A stretch of 17,662 nucleotides of DNA from DASZMX01 sp035551475 (GCA_035551475.1 DASZMX010000039.1:1-17662), one strand, 5' to 3'; positions 6,858 to 14,344 are shown, counted from the first letter of the stretch. Numbers and translations are program-made. The notes: generated by a model from the sequence alone, not told the origin.

Positions 6858-7776
6858 GAAGCACATCCTCGTGGTCGGAAGCTCCAACACCGACATGATC
6901 ATCAAGATGGCGCGCCTGCCCCGACCCGGTGAAACCGTGTTGGGCGGCGATTTCCTCACGGCGGCGGGCGGCAAAGGCGCCAATCAAGCCGTGGGCGCCG
7001 CGCGGGCCGGGGGGCGCGTGACGTTCCTGGCGCGCGTGGGCCGCGATGCCTTGGGCGAGCAGGCGGTCGCGGGGTGGGCGGCGGAAGGAATTGATGTCAA
7101 ATATATCCTTCGCGATCCCGCGAAGCCTTCCGGCGTGGCCTTGATTTTTGTGGGGGAAAATGGCCAGAACAGCATTGCGGTGGCCTCCGGGGCCAACGCC
7201 CGACTTTCTCCCGCGGATGTTGAGCGCGCGGCCCCGGCCTTCGCGTCCGCGCAGGTGGTCGTGCTGCAACTGGAAACTCCGCTGGCCACCGTGCTCGCCG
7301 CGGCCGCTGCGGCCCGGCGCGCCGGCGTCCCGGTGATTCTTAATCCGGCGCCTGCGCAACGCTTGTCCGCGCGCCTTCTGCGGCTTGTCACGATTCTCAC
7401 CCCGAACGAAACGGAAGCTGAATATTTGACAGGCGTGCGCGTGAATTCCGTCGCATCCGCCGCCCGGGCCGCCGCGGAACTGCGCCGGCGCGGCGCCCGC
7501 ACCGTGATCGTGACCCTCGGGGCGCGCGGCGCGCTGCTGGTCGATGATCAGGGCGTGCGCGCGGTGTCTGGTTACAAAGTCAAGGCCCTGGACACCACTG
7601 CCGCCGGGGATATTTTCAACGGGGCCCTGGCCGTGGCGCTGGCGGAGCAAAAACCGATTCCTTCCGCCGTCGAGTTTGCCAACGCCGCTGCGGCGCTTTC
7701 GGTCACGCGCCTCGGGGCGCAGCCGTCCGCGCCGCGCCGGCGCGAGATTGACCGCTGGCTGGCCCAAACTTCATGA
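6850..7776 (+). CDS. rbsK: Ribokinase (PfkB-family sugar kinase)
   Basis: The 308-residue protein has the normal length for ribokinase and all family marks. These are GSSNTDMIIKMARLPRPGET at the N-terminus, the GGKGANQAVGAARAG sugar-binding signature (about residues 39-53), NPAPA, LTPNETEAE and the ATP/anion-hole motif DTTAAGDIFNGALAVAL with the catalytic Asp in AAGD. It phosphorylates a free furanose-forming sugar (D-ribose in the reference enzymes, or possibly D-arabinose or fructose-like substrates) with ATP in the cytoplasm. The ATG at 6850 overlaps the permease stop by 8 bp, and its own stop overlaps the LacI start (ATGA), so translation is probably coupled. The substrate here may not be ribose, because the partner enzymes point to other furanosides. 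PfkB fructokinase or nucleoside kinase is less likely given the motif set. Confidence 0.88.
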   Translation: MSKKHILVVGSSNTDMIIKMARLPRPGETVLGGDFLTAAGGKGANQAVGAARAGGRVTFLARVGRDALGEQAVAGWAAEGIDVKYILRDPAKPSGVALIFVGENGQNSIAVASGANARLSPADVERAAPAFASAQVVVLQLETPLATVLAAAAAARRAGVPVILNPAPAQRLSARLLRLVTILTPNETEAEYLTGVRVNSVASAARAAAELRRRGARTVIVTLGARGALLVDDQGVRAVSGYKVKALDTTAAGDIFNGALAVALAEQKPIPSAVEFANAAAALSVTRLGAQPSAPRRREIDRWLAQTS

Positions 7777-8849
7777 GCGCCGCCCCGCACTCCGGAAAAA
7801 TTCAGCCCAGCCGCGTCGTCACGATGCGCGATGTGGCGCAGGCGGCGGGCGTTTCCACCGCCACCGTCTCGCGCGCGCTGGCGGGCCATTCTGTCGTGCG
7901 CCAGGCGGTGCGCGACCACGTTTTGGCCACGATCCAAAAGCTGAATTATCATCCCAACCGCATCGCGCGCGACTTGCGTTCGGGCCTGCGCAAAGTCATT
8001 GGCGTCATCATTCCGGATTTGCAGAATCCCTATTTGACCGAAGTGGTGCAAGGGGTCGAATCCGTGATTTGTGAAGCCGGCTACAGCCTGACCCTGGGGA
8101 ATTCCGACGGTTTGGCCGACCGCGAGCGCACTCATCTGGCCGTGGTGCGGGGCGAAGGCGCCGCCGGATTGATCATCGTCCCCAGCAATGATCCGCGCGC
8201 CGATTACCGGCCGCTGCTCTCGTGGGACATTCCCGTGGTGGCGGTGGATCGCATGCCGCGCGGGCTGCAAATTGATTTGATCTCCACGACGAATTACCAG
8301 GGCGCCCGCGAAGCCACCGAGCACCTGCTGTCGCACGGCTACCGGGAAATCGCCTTCATCAACGGCCCGCGCGAAGTCAGCGTCGCGCAAGATCGTTTGG
8401 CTGGGTACGGCGATGCCTTGCGCGCCGCCGGGGCGCCGCTGCGCGATCCTTTGATCGTTCATGCCGACTTTCGCCAACCGGGCGGGAAGAGCGCCATGCG
8501 CCAGCTCCTCAAGCTGGCCAAGCCGCCGCGCGCCGTGCTGGTGGGGAACAATCTGATGACGCTCGGCGCCGTCCAGGCCATTCACGAATGCGGCAAAAAA
8601 ATTCCCGACGAAATTGCGCTGTTCGGGTTTGATGACATGCCGTGGGCGATGTCGTTGCGGCCGCCGTTGAGCGCCGTGGCCCAGCCTGCTTTGGAGGCCG
8701 GACGCGCCGCTGCGCACATGCTGCTGGAACGCCTCAGCGACCCGCATCGTCTCGTGCGCCAACTGGTGCTGCCCACCCGCCTGGTGGTGCGCTCCTCGTG
8801 CGGTGAGCATGCCGGCGATCCGGCAAAGAAAGGCCATCGCCACGAATAA
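7773..8849 (+). CDS. LacI-family transcriptional regulator
   Basis: The 358-residue protein has an N-terminal helix-turn-helix, MRDVAQAAGVSTATVSRALA, at residues 18-37. A hinge region (NRIARDLRSG) and a periplasmic-binding-protein-like effector domain begin at IGVIIPDLQNPYL. Later landmarks include GAAGLIIVPSN, FINGPREVS, GFDDMPWAMSLRPPLSAVAQP and a C-terminal LPTRLVVRSSC. The family binds palindromes with a central CG, and TGTAATCGATTACA at the operon start is such a site. The effector is probably the sugar or sugar phosphate handled by this operon. The ATGA overlap with rbsK favours the start at 7773; an internal ATG at 7824 just before the HTH is the alternative. Since it is inside the operon it probably represses its own synthesis. 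Confidence 0.92.
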   Translation: MSAAPHSGKIQPSRVVTMRDVAQAAGVSTATVSRALAGHSVVRQAVRDHVLATIQKLNYHPNRIARDLRSGLRKVIGVIIPDLQNPYLTEVVQGVESVICEAGYSLTLGNSDGLADRERTHLAVVRGEGAAGLIIVPSNDPRADYRPLLSWDIPVVAVDRMPRGLQIDLISTTNYQGAREATEHLLSHGYREIAFINGPREVSVAQDRLAGYGDALRAAGAPLRDPLIVHADFRQPGGKSAMRQLLKLAKPPRAVLVGNNLMTLGAVQAIHECGKKIPDEIALFGFDDMPWAMSLRPPLSAVAQPALEAGRAAAHMLLERLSDPHRLVRQLVLPTRLVVRSSCGEHAGDPAKKGHRHE

Positions 8850-10110
8850 GCCCGGCCGAGATCCACGCTACGAGCGCTGGCGCTGGCAGATCTTCGCGAT
8901 CACCTGGCTGGCGTACGCGGGTTTCAATCTCACGCGCAAATCCTTCGCCATCGCGAAAATCGCCCTCGGTGGTCCGGAGGTGGGTTTGACGCAAAAGCAA
9001 ATGGCGTGGATTGACGGCTCCTTTCTGGTCGCTTACGCCATTGGGCAATTCGCGTGGGGCATCGCGGCGGATCGTTGGGGCACGCGGCGGGTGGTGCTCA
9101 GCGCCATGTTTTGTTCCGTGGTGATTGGCTTTGTGATGGGCTCCGCGCACGCCGCCTCCGCGTTCGCGATACTTTTTTTCCTGCAAGGCCTTTGCCAGGC
9201 CAGCGCGTGGGCGCCGTTGCTGAAAAATGTCGGCAACTTTTTTTCCGTGCGGGAACGCGGCACGATGATCGGTCTATGGTGCACGAACTACACCATTGGC
9301 GGCCTGCTCGCGACCGTGTATGTGGGATACGCCGCGCAATGGTATGGGTGGCGCTGCGGCTTTTTTATTCCGGCGGCCACGCTTTTTGGCATCTGGATTT
9401 TGTTCTTTATTTTCCAGCGCGACGATCCCGCCGTGGTGGGCCTGCCAACAATCGAGACCTATCACGCCGAAGCTCCCGCGGTGGTGGAGGACGCCTCCGA
9501 AACCCGCGGCGTTTTCTGGCAGGTCTTGTCCAATCCCATGATCCTGCTGCTGGGCGTGACCTATTTCTGTTTCAAGCCCACGCGTTACGCCATCCTCTTT
9601 TGGGGGCCCAAATATGTGGATGACCGCCTGCACGGCGGCATGGCTTCGTCGGGAAATCTTTCGGCCCTTTTTGAATTGGCGGGCGCGTTCAGTGTCTTGG
9701 CCGGCGGCTATGTGTCGGATCGTTTTTGCGGTTCACGCCGCGCGCCGGTTTCCGTCGTGTGCCTGGCGTTGTTGGGATTGACGCTTCTCGCCATGAACAT
9801 TCTGCCGGACATTCGATGGGTGTTGGGCGGGGCTCTTTTCCTTTTGGGTTTTCTGGTGCATGCGCCCGACGCCTTGATCAGCGGCATCGCGCCGATTGAT
9901 TTCGGCTCCAGCAAAGCCGCCTCCACTTCGTCGGGCGTGGTGACGGGGTTGGGCGCGTTCGGCGCGGTGTTTGGCGGCGTCCTGCCGGGGGTGATTCAGG
10001 AGCGGTGGGGCTGGCATGGGGTGTTCATCATTTTGGCCGCCGCCTCGTTCGTGGCCGCGCTGCTGCTCCTGCCGAAATGGAACGCATTGCCCAAGCGCGC
10101 GTCTCAATAA
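8803..10110 (+). CDS. MFS permease of the organophosphate/sugar-phosphate (OPA) type
   Basis: The 435-residue protein has about twelve membrane segments. Near the N-terminus is AGFNLTRKSFAIAK, the OPA-like Arg/Lys segment. The MFS loop motif follows as WGIAADRWGTRR after transmembrane segments 2-3. A C-terminal SSKAASTSSGVVTGLGAFGAVFGG block matches the GlpT/UhpT/UhpC group. Members exchange phosphate for sugar phosphates or act as sugar sensors or permeases. Here it probably transports a sugar derivative linked to the operon; proton-coupled uptake of an unphosphorylated compound is also possible. The start is ambiguous: GTG 8803 or ATG 8809, both overlapping the LacI gene by more than 40 bp. 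It is the last operon gene. Its stop overlaps the 3' end of the convergent sulfotransferase gene by 7 bp, leaving no room for a separate terminator. Confidence 0.85.
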   Translation: MSMPAIRQRKAIATNKPGRDPRYERWRWQIFAITWLAYAGFNLTRKSFAIAKIALGGPEVGLTQKQMAWIDGSFLVAYAIGQFAWGIAADRWGTRRVVLSAMFCSVVIGFVMGSAHAASAFAILFFLQGLCQASAWAPLLKNVGNFFSVRERGTMIGLWCTNYTIGGLLATVYVGYAAQWYGWRCGFFIPAATLFGIWILFFIFQRDDPAVVGLPTIETYHAEAPAVVEDASETRGVFWQVLSNPMILLLGVTYFCFKPTRYAILFWGPKYVDDRLHGGMASSGNLSALFELAGAFSVLAGGYVSDRFCGSRRAPVSVVCLALLGLTLLAMNILPDIRWVLGGALFLLGFLVHAPDALISGIAPIDFGSSKAASTSSGVVTGLGAFGAVFGGVLPGVIQERWGWHGVFIILAAASFVAALLLLPKWNALPKRASQ

Positions 10111-11672
10111 CCCAGCGCTTCCACCAGCGGCGCCAGAATATCGAGGGTCGGGCCGAAATATTTCTCGTAGTGCTTCCAGCGTCCGACGGCGGTGGCGTAA
10201 ATGGGCTGGCTCACCGCTTCGTAAGTGGGGGAGGAAACCGCTTTGGTCTTTAATCGCTCGCGATATTCCAACACTTGCGGATCCCAAGGCAGCCCCAGAA
10301 ATTCCAACGCCGACCTCGTCTCCCCGGCCATGTTAGCCACGCAATTTTCGTAGCGCGTTTCCCGCCATGACGCCGGGATTTTTTCCCGCAGCTCTCGCCA
10401 TGCGAGCATATCATGCCGGTATCGTTCGGCGGTGCGCTCAAGCGTCAAAAAGCACACGCTGTTGGTGTTCAACGCCAGGTATTGCATGAAGCAACTGATC
10501 ACCACGTCCCGCGGGTCGCGCAGCGCGATCAAGATTTTCGTCTCGGGAAAGAGGCGCAGCAGCGCCGGCAGGAGGAGTGTCAGCGTGGGATTTTTATCCA
10601 GGTGAATCCGGTCCCCCAGCGGCTCGTTCAATGCCGCCGCCATATAATCGAGGTAACGCGTCCGCTGCGCCAGCAGCCGTGCGCGCGGCATGGCGTCCAA
10701 GGCGGTCACGCTGGGCAGCCGTGTCTGGGCCGTCCGCCACATGGCCGGGAAAATATCCCGCGCAAAAGCCTCGCGCTCATCCGAACTGACGAGCCCCGGA
10801 TGACTGTCAAGCGCTTGCTCCAGCAACGTTGTGCCGGAGCGCGGGAAACTTGCCAGCGCCGCGGTTTTGGCGGGCGGCAGGCTCCGGCCTTCCTCGGCCC
10901 AGCGCTCAAAATCGCGCCGCGTCACCGCCGCCGCAATCTCCCCCAATTGCCGCACGACCGCGTCCGATTCGCGCCGGAACGGCCCCTCCATTTCGCGCAG
11001 CGGCTTTTTGGATTCGAGCATGGCCGCCATCGCCGCGTCGTAATCCCCGCGTTTGTCCAGCATGTGCGCCCATTCCGCCCACGCCTGCGCCCGGACCAGC
11101 GGATGCGCGGCTTCGCTGGCGGCGAGCCGGCGCAGCAATTCCTCCGCGGCGCCTTCCTCGTGCATGCGCCGTTGCAGGCGCGCCTTGAAAAGCTGGGCTT
11201 CCAAATAATCCGGCGAGGCCCGGATGCAATCCTCGATCAGCGCGCGCGCCTCTTCGATGCGATGCCGCCGCTCGTAGAGCACGGCCAATTCCAGTTGCGC
11301 GTCCGGGATCGCGCGGGTCACCGCCACCACCCGCCGGAAACATTCCATCGCCTTGTCCTGCCGGAAAATCATGCGGTAACTTTGCCCGGCCAGGTGCAGC
11401 GCTTCCGGCGAACGTCCGCCGAGTTTGGCCAGCTTGTCCAGCAGCGCCTCGGCGCGTTTGATTTCAAAGCGCGCGCCCAGCGCCCGGCTGGCGTCGATCA
11501 AGGCCACGAGGTTTTGCGGATATTGGCGCGTCGCCGCCTCGAAAAGTTGAAGGGCGTCATCGAAGCGGTTGGCCTGCCAGAGAGCCCGCGCCTGCCGCAA
11601 TTCCGGCACATCGACGCCCAGGCCCGGAATCACCGCCGGCGCGGCGCGCGGCTTAAAATCGCGATGAGGCAT
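10104..11672 (-). CDS. TPR-repeat sulfotransferase
   Basis: The N-terminal half (about residues 20-260 from the ATG at 11672) is built of helical TPR-like repeats, for example ALWQANRFDDALQLFEAATR and AELLLDKL-type helices followed by EARALIEDCIRASPDYLEAQ. The C-terminal half is a PAPS-dependent sulfotransferase. The 5'-phosphosulfate loop is FPRSGTTLLEQALDSHPG at about 276-293, the 3'-phosphate motif is ALRDPRDVVIS at about 383-393, and RWKHYEKYFGP lies near the end. Such TPR-sulfotransferases transfer sulfate from PAPS to protein tyrosine or glycan acceptors; the acceptor here is unknown. A start at 11714 is possible and would leave only 3 bp to the LuxR gene upstream, but its extra 14 residues look unlike a real N-terminus. 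The gene is convergent with, and overlaps, the MFS gene. Confidence 0.85.
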   Translation of the reverse strand: MPHRDFKPRAAPAVIPGLGVDVPELRQARALWQANRFDDALQLFEAATRQYPQNLVALIDASRALGARFEIKRAEALLDKLAKLGGRSPEALHLAGQSYRMIFRQDKAMECFRRVVAVTRAIPDAQLELAVLYERRHRIEEARALIEDCIRASPDYLEAQLFKARLQRRMHEEGAAEELLRRLAASEAAHPLVRAQAWAEWAHMLDKRGDYDAAMAAMLESKKPLREMEGPFRRESDAVVRQLGEIAAAVTRRDFERWAEEGRSLPPAKTAALASFPRSGTTLLEQALDSHPGLVSSDEREAFARDIFPAMWRTAQTRLPSVTALDAMPRARLLAQRTRYLDYMAAALNEPLGDRIHLDKNPTLTLLLPALLRLFPETKILIALRDPRDVVISCFMQYLALNTNSVCFLTLERTAERYRHDMLAWRELREKIPASWRETRYENCVANMAGETRSALEFLGLPWDPQVLEYRERLKTKAVSSPTYEAVSQPIYATAVGRWKHYEKYFGPTLDILAPLVEALGY

Positions 11673-11717
11673 TGCGGTGCAATGAAGCGGACGCCGCCGC
11701 CCAATGCAACCCAATCT

Positions 11718-13010
11718 TTATTTTTGCAGGAAGCGCACCACGGCCTCGGTGCGGGTATGGACGTTGAGTTTTTCAAAGATATTCTTGACGTGCCCGTGCA
11801 CCGTCCACACGCTGATGCCCAGCTCCGCGGCGATTTCCTTGGCCGAATGCCCCTTGCTCAACAGCGCCAGCAATTGATGCTCGCGCACGGTCAGGCGCGC
11901 CATCTCGCGCCCCGAGGGCCCCACCGGCAGCGCGGCTGAGAGCCGTTGAAAATATTCCCGCAGCCGCTCCGCCATCGCTTCACGGGTGAGAGGTTGGGGC
12001 GGCTCGGCGATGGGGTCGAGGAGGCGCCGATGCGGCGTGCGTTTCAACAGATAACCTTGCGCGCCGCCCGGCGTGGATTTGAAAAGCTCGTCGCTGTCAT
12101 CGAACACTGAATAAAGCAGGCCCAACCCGCTGGCGGGCGCTTGCTGCAACGCCTCCATCACGGCGCCGCTGGTTTGGTTGGGAAGGGCCTGGTTGACCAG
12201 GGTTATCGCGGGTTTGTGCGTGCGGCGCCAGCGCAACGCTTCTTCGGCCCCGCCAAACGTCGCGGCGCAACGAAATCCCGGTTGCCCGTTGAGGCTGTCG
12301 GCCAGCGCGAGGCGAATCCCCGCATCGGGCTCGACTACGGCCACCTGGGCGCGCCCCGCTGCCTCCACATCCGGGGCGGCCGTCAGGCGCGTATGAAATG
12401 TGGTATAAGTCCAGGCCAGCGGATCATCCACCCAATGGAACGCGACGGTCACTTCCCGCCGGTAACGGTGGTTCGCCGCGCTCCAGCCTTCGTTCGCCAC
12501 GGTGCGAAAAATTTTGATCGCCAGCCGCGCCGCTTTGCGTTCGTCATTTGTGCCCAACGGAAAATAAAAGCCCAGTCCGGCGTGTTCGATCCGCACCGAG
12601 AATTCTTCGGCGGCCCGCAATCCTTCCGGCCCGGGCGAGCGCCGGCGCACCAGCCGGCGTTTCCAATAATCGCTGTCCGAGGCGACGGCGACGGGGGACG
12701 CCGCCAGTTGCAACGCCGGCCCGAAACTCGCGCCGGGCGAAGGCGCGCGGCGGGTAAGCGCAGGCCAGCCCTGCGCCACCAACGTCCGGTAAATATGGCA
12801 CGCTTCGACCGCCGCCTGGTTGGCCGTGGAGGAAATGAGCGAGAAGGTTTGGCGCCGCCCGGCGCGCTGCATTTTCACGGACCAACCCCGCACCTGCCGC
12901 CGGCGTCCGCGATACGTGAAGGTGTTCCGATACAGTCGTCCGCGCCAATACCCCGGCTCCATCTTGGACGTGGCGTCAGCCGCCTCAATTCTTGGACGTT
13001 TCTTGAACAC
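11718..13010 (-). CDS. LuxR-type regulator with duplicated N-terminal module and degenerate receiver
   Basis: Three parts are visible in the 430-residue product. First, two copies of a 63-residue module lie at about 20-82 and 114-176. They align without gaps, sharing YW..RL, a central Ser-Val, AG....F.L and I.RT....GW; they resemble the Arm-type DNA-binding domains of integrases. Second, a receiver-like domain lies at about 221-335. It starts QVAVVEPDAGIRLALADSL and has ITLVNQALPNQTSG where an active receiver carries the phosphoacceptor Asp; here it is Asn273, so phosphorylation is unlikely. Third, a LuxR/GerE helix-turn-helix lies at 373-430 (LTVREHQLLALLSKGHSAKE, then IAAELGISVWTVHGHVKNIF). 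The protein is a cytoplasmic transcription factor of unknown signal. It is divergent from the pseudopilin set and probably co-transcribed with the sulfotransferase gene 3' of it. Confidence 0.85.
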   Translation of the reverse strand: MFKKRPRIEAADATSKMEPGYWRGRLYRNTFTYRGRRRQVRGWSVKMQRAGRRQTFSLISSTANQAAVEACHIYRTLVAQGWPALTRRAPSPGASFGPALQLAASPVAVASDSDYWKRRLVRRRSPGPEGLRAAEEFSVRIEHAGLGFYFPLGTNDERKAARLAIKIFRTVANEGWSAANHRYRREVTVAFHWVDDPLAWTYTTFHTRLTAAPDVEAAGRAQVAVVEPDAGIRLALADSLNGQPGFRCAATFGGAEEALRWRRTHKPAITLVNQALPNQTSGAVMEALQQAPASGLGLLYSVFDDSDELFKSTPGGAQGYLLKRTPHRRLLDPIAEPPQPLTREAMAERLREYFQRLSAALPVGPSGREMARLTVREHQLLALLSKGHSAKEIAAELGISVWTVHGHVKNIFEKLNVHTRTEAVVRFLQK

Positions 13011-13053
13011 TCGTTTTGTTTATAGACTGTTTTTGCGTCGCGGCAAAGCGGTT

Positions 13054-13072
13054 TTTCCCGGGGCCCGGGAAA
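13054..13072. promoter_or_regulatory. GC-rich palindrome upstream of the LuxR regulator gene
   Basis: TTTCCCGGG (13054-13062) and CCCGGGAAA (13064-13072) are perfect inverse complements around one central base. The site is 44-62 bp upstream of the LuxR-type gene start, where an autoregulatory site would be expected. Which protein binds is not visible; the LuxR protein itself is one candidate. Confidence 0.4.
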
Positions 13073-13109
13073 CGGTTTGGGCGCGCCACCCCCAAAATGA
13101 GCTATTTCA

Positions 13110-13125
13110 CTGCAATCGATTACAG
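13110..13125. promoter_or_regulatory. Second LacI-family operator (cre-like)
   Basis: CTGCAATCGATTACAG is a 16-bp inverted repeat with one mismatched pair. Its core TGCAATCGATTACA differs from the operon operator at 2561-2574 by a single base. It lies in the divergent region, 81 bp before the pseudopilin gene and 99 bp before the LuxR gene. It probably links one or both to the LacI regulator at 7773-8849. Confidence 0.65.
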
Positions 13126-13206
13126 ACTACCCTCAACCTAAGAAATCAGCACAGCGAAGGCCCCTTTTGCGCGGGGGCGTTGTCGTTTGGTATTGTAAAG
13201 TAAAAC

Positions 13207-13956
13207 ATGCGAAGCCGTCAGCCTAACGTCCGGGGATTCACGCTCATTGAGTTGCTGGTGGTCATTGCCATTATTGCGCTGCTGGCCTCCATGCTTCTGC
13301 CCGCCCTGGCGCGCGCCAAGGAGCATGCCCGCCGCATCTCCTGCATCAACAACTGCAAACAGCTCATTCTCAGCGCCACCATGTATTCCGACGCCGATGC
13401 GCGGGGCGTTTTTGCTCCCGAGCCGACAGACGGAGCCGATGACCAGAATTACCTTTATCCCTATTTTATTCCGACCGTCAAAACCTTCATCTGCCCGAGC
13501 ACGGATAATTTCATTCGCACCACCAATTTATTCCGCAACAGCGCCGGCGTCCTGGAGATTGCCGATCTGGCGATTTATGCCGGCAACAAAAAATTGCCCG
13601 GTTCCAGCTATGAAGTATTCGGGTGGTGGGGAGTCAGCTCCACCGCCACCACCGCGCATCCCGCCGCCATCAAAACCCGCGCCAACATCGGCTCCTGGAT
13701 TTATCGCGCCGATTCCATCTATCCTTATTGCCAGGGCTACAAGGGAACGCACTCCGCCCCTTCCAATGCCAACCTTTTTCTGGACGGCGATGACGGCTAC
13801 CTCAACACCCGCAATAACATTCCTGACGCCATTGACAACCACGGGGTGGACGGCGGCGTCAATTCCTTTTGCGACGGCCACGTGGAATTCGTATCCGCGC
13901 GCCCGGTGAATCGCTACGTCACGATGATTTTTCTCGCCACCGACGCCGATCCTTGA
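13207..13956 (+). CDS. Pseudopilin-like protein with type IV prepilin N-terminus
   Basis: A short basic leader ending RG is followed by FTLIELLVVIAIIALLA, the classical prepilin peptidase site. Cleavage falls between Gly10 and Phe11, with Glu at position 5 of the mature protein and a long hydrophobic helix. The globular part has paired-cysteine regions (ISCINNCKQ, FICPS) and a C-terminal NSFCDGHVEFV block. These features mark the large family of prepilin-like proteins found in many copies in Verrucomicrobiota and Planctomycetota. The 249-residue protein should be inserted in the inner membrane, cleaved and N-methylated. It is either a type II secretion-like pseudopilin or a substrate of that machinery. 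It is the first gene of a set with the zinc-ribbon lipoprotein (4-bp gap) and the large surface protein. A LacI-type operator lies upstream. Confidence 0.9.
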   Translation: MRSRQPNVRGFTLIELLVVIAIIALLASMLLPALARAKEHARRISCINNCKQLILSATMYSDADARGVFAPEPTDGADDQNYLYPYFIPTVKTFICPSTDNFIRTTNLFRNSAGVLEIADLAIYAGNKKLPGSSYEVFGWWGVSSTATTAHPAAIKTRANIGSWIYRADSIYPYCQGYKGTHSAPSNANLFLDGDDGYLNTRNNIPDAIDNHGVDGGVNSFCDGHVEFVSARPVNRYVTMIFLATDADP

Positions 13957-13960
13957 GCCC

Positions 13961-14344
13961 ATGCGCCGCCCCCGCTTCACCTCGATCCTGCTGGCGCTGG
14001 TTGCCGTGGCGGCGGTGTTTCTCGCGGCCGGCTGCAAAAAGGAGGGCGGCTCGGCCGCCATTGAGTCGGACGCCAATGGTTATCTTTGCCTCCATTGCGG
14101 CGCGAAAATCTACACGGATAGCTCCATGTTCCTGGGCGCCAAATGCCCCAAATGCCACGAGGACACCCTGCGCGCGGTCGTCGGCTATCTTTGCCCGAAA
14201 GACCATCACGTCACCATTCGCACCCGCACCGATGACACGAAAGGGCCCGTCGTCTGCGACCTGTGCGGGACGCCGCTCGTGGGCAATATGGTTGAGCCGC
14301 ACGCCGCGGATTTGGTCGCGTGGGGCGCCGGCAAAGGCCCGTAG
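13961..14344 (+). CDS. Small lipoprotein with two zinc-ribbon-like cysteine clusters
   Basis: The 127-residue product has a lipoprotein signal: MRRPR, a hydrophobic core and LAAGC (21-25), with Cys25 as the lipidated residue. The mature part contains two similar halves. GYLCLHCGAKI (Cys43, Cys46) is followed by AKCPKCHED (Cys62, Cys65). GYLCPKDHHVTI (Cys78, His82, His83) is followed by VVCDLCGTPL (Cys99, Cys102). The repeated Gly-Tyr-Leu-Cys start suggests an internal duplication of a metal-binding ribbon in which the second copy swaps a cysteine for histidines. Zinc binding is inferred. Function is unknown; scaffolding of secretion or surface structures is suggested only by its place between a pseudopilin gene and a large secreted protein gene. 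Confidence 0.82.
   Translation: MRRPRFTSILLALVAVAAVFLAAGCKKEGGSAAIESDANGYLCLHCGAKIYTDSSMFLGAKCPKCHEDTLRAVVGYLCPKDHHVTIRTRTDDTKGPVVCDLCGTPLVGNMVEPHAADLVAWGAGKGP

Noticed and set aside
10413..11939. Plus-strand open frame of 508 codons
   Set aside because: It runs antisense across both the sulfotransferase and the LuxR gene, whose motifs are clear. The product is Arg/His/Gln-rich without domains.
13140..13200. GCCCC/GGGGC hairpin just before the pseudopilin gene as a terminator
   Set aside because: The stem is only five bases and no T tract follows. It precedes, rather than ends, a gene.
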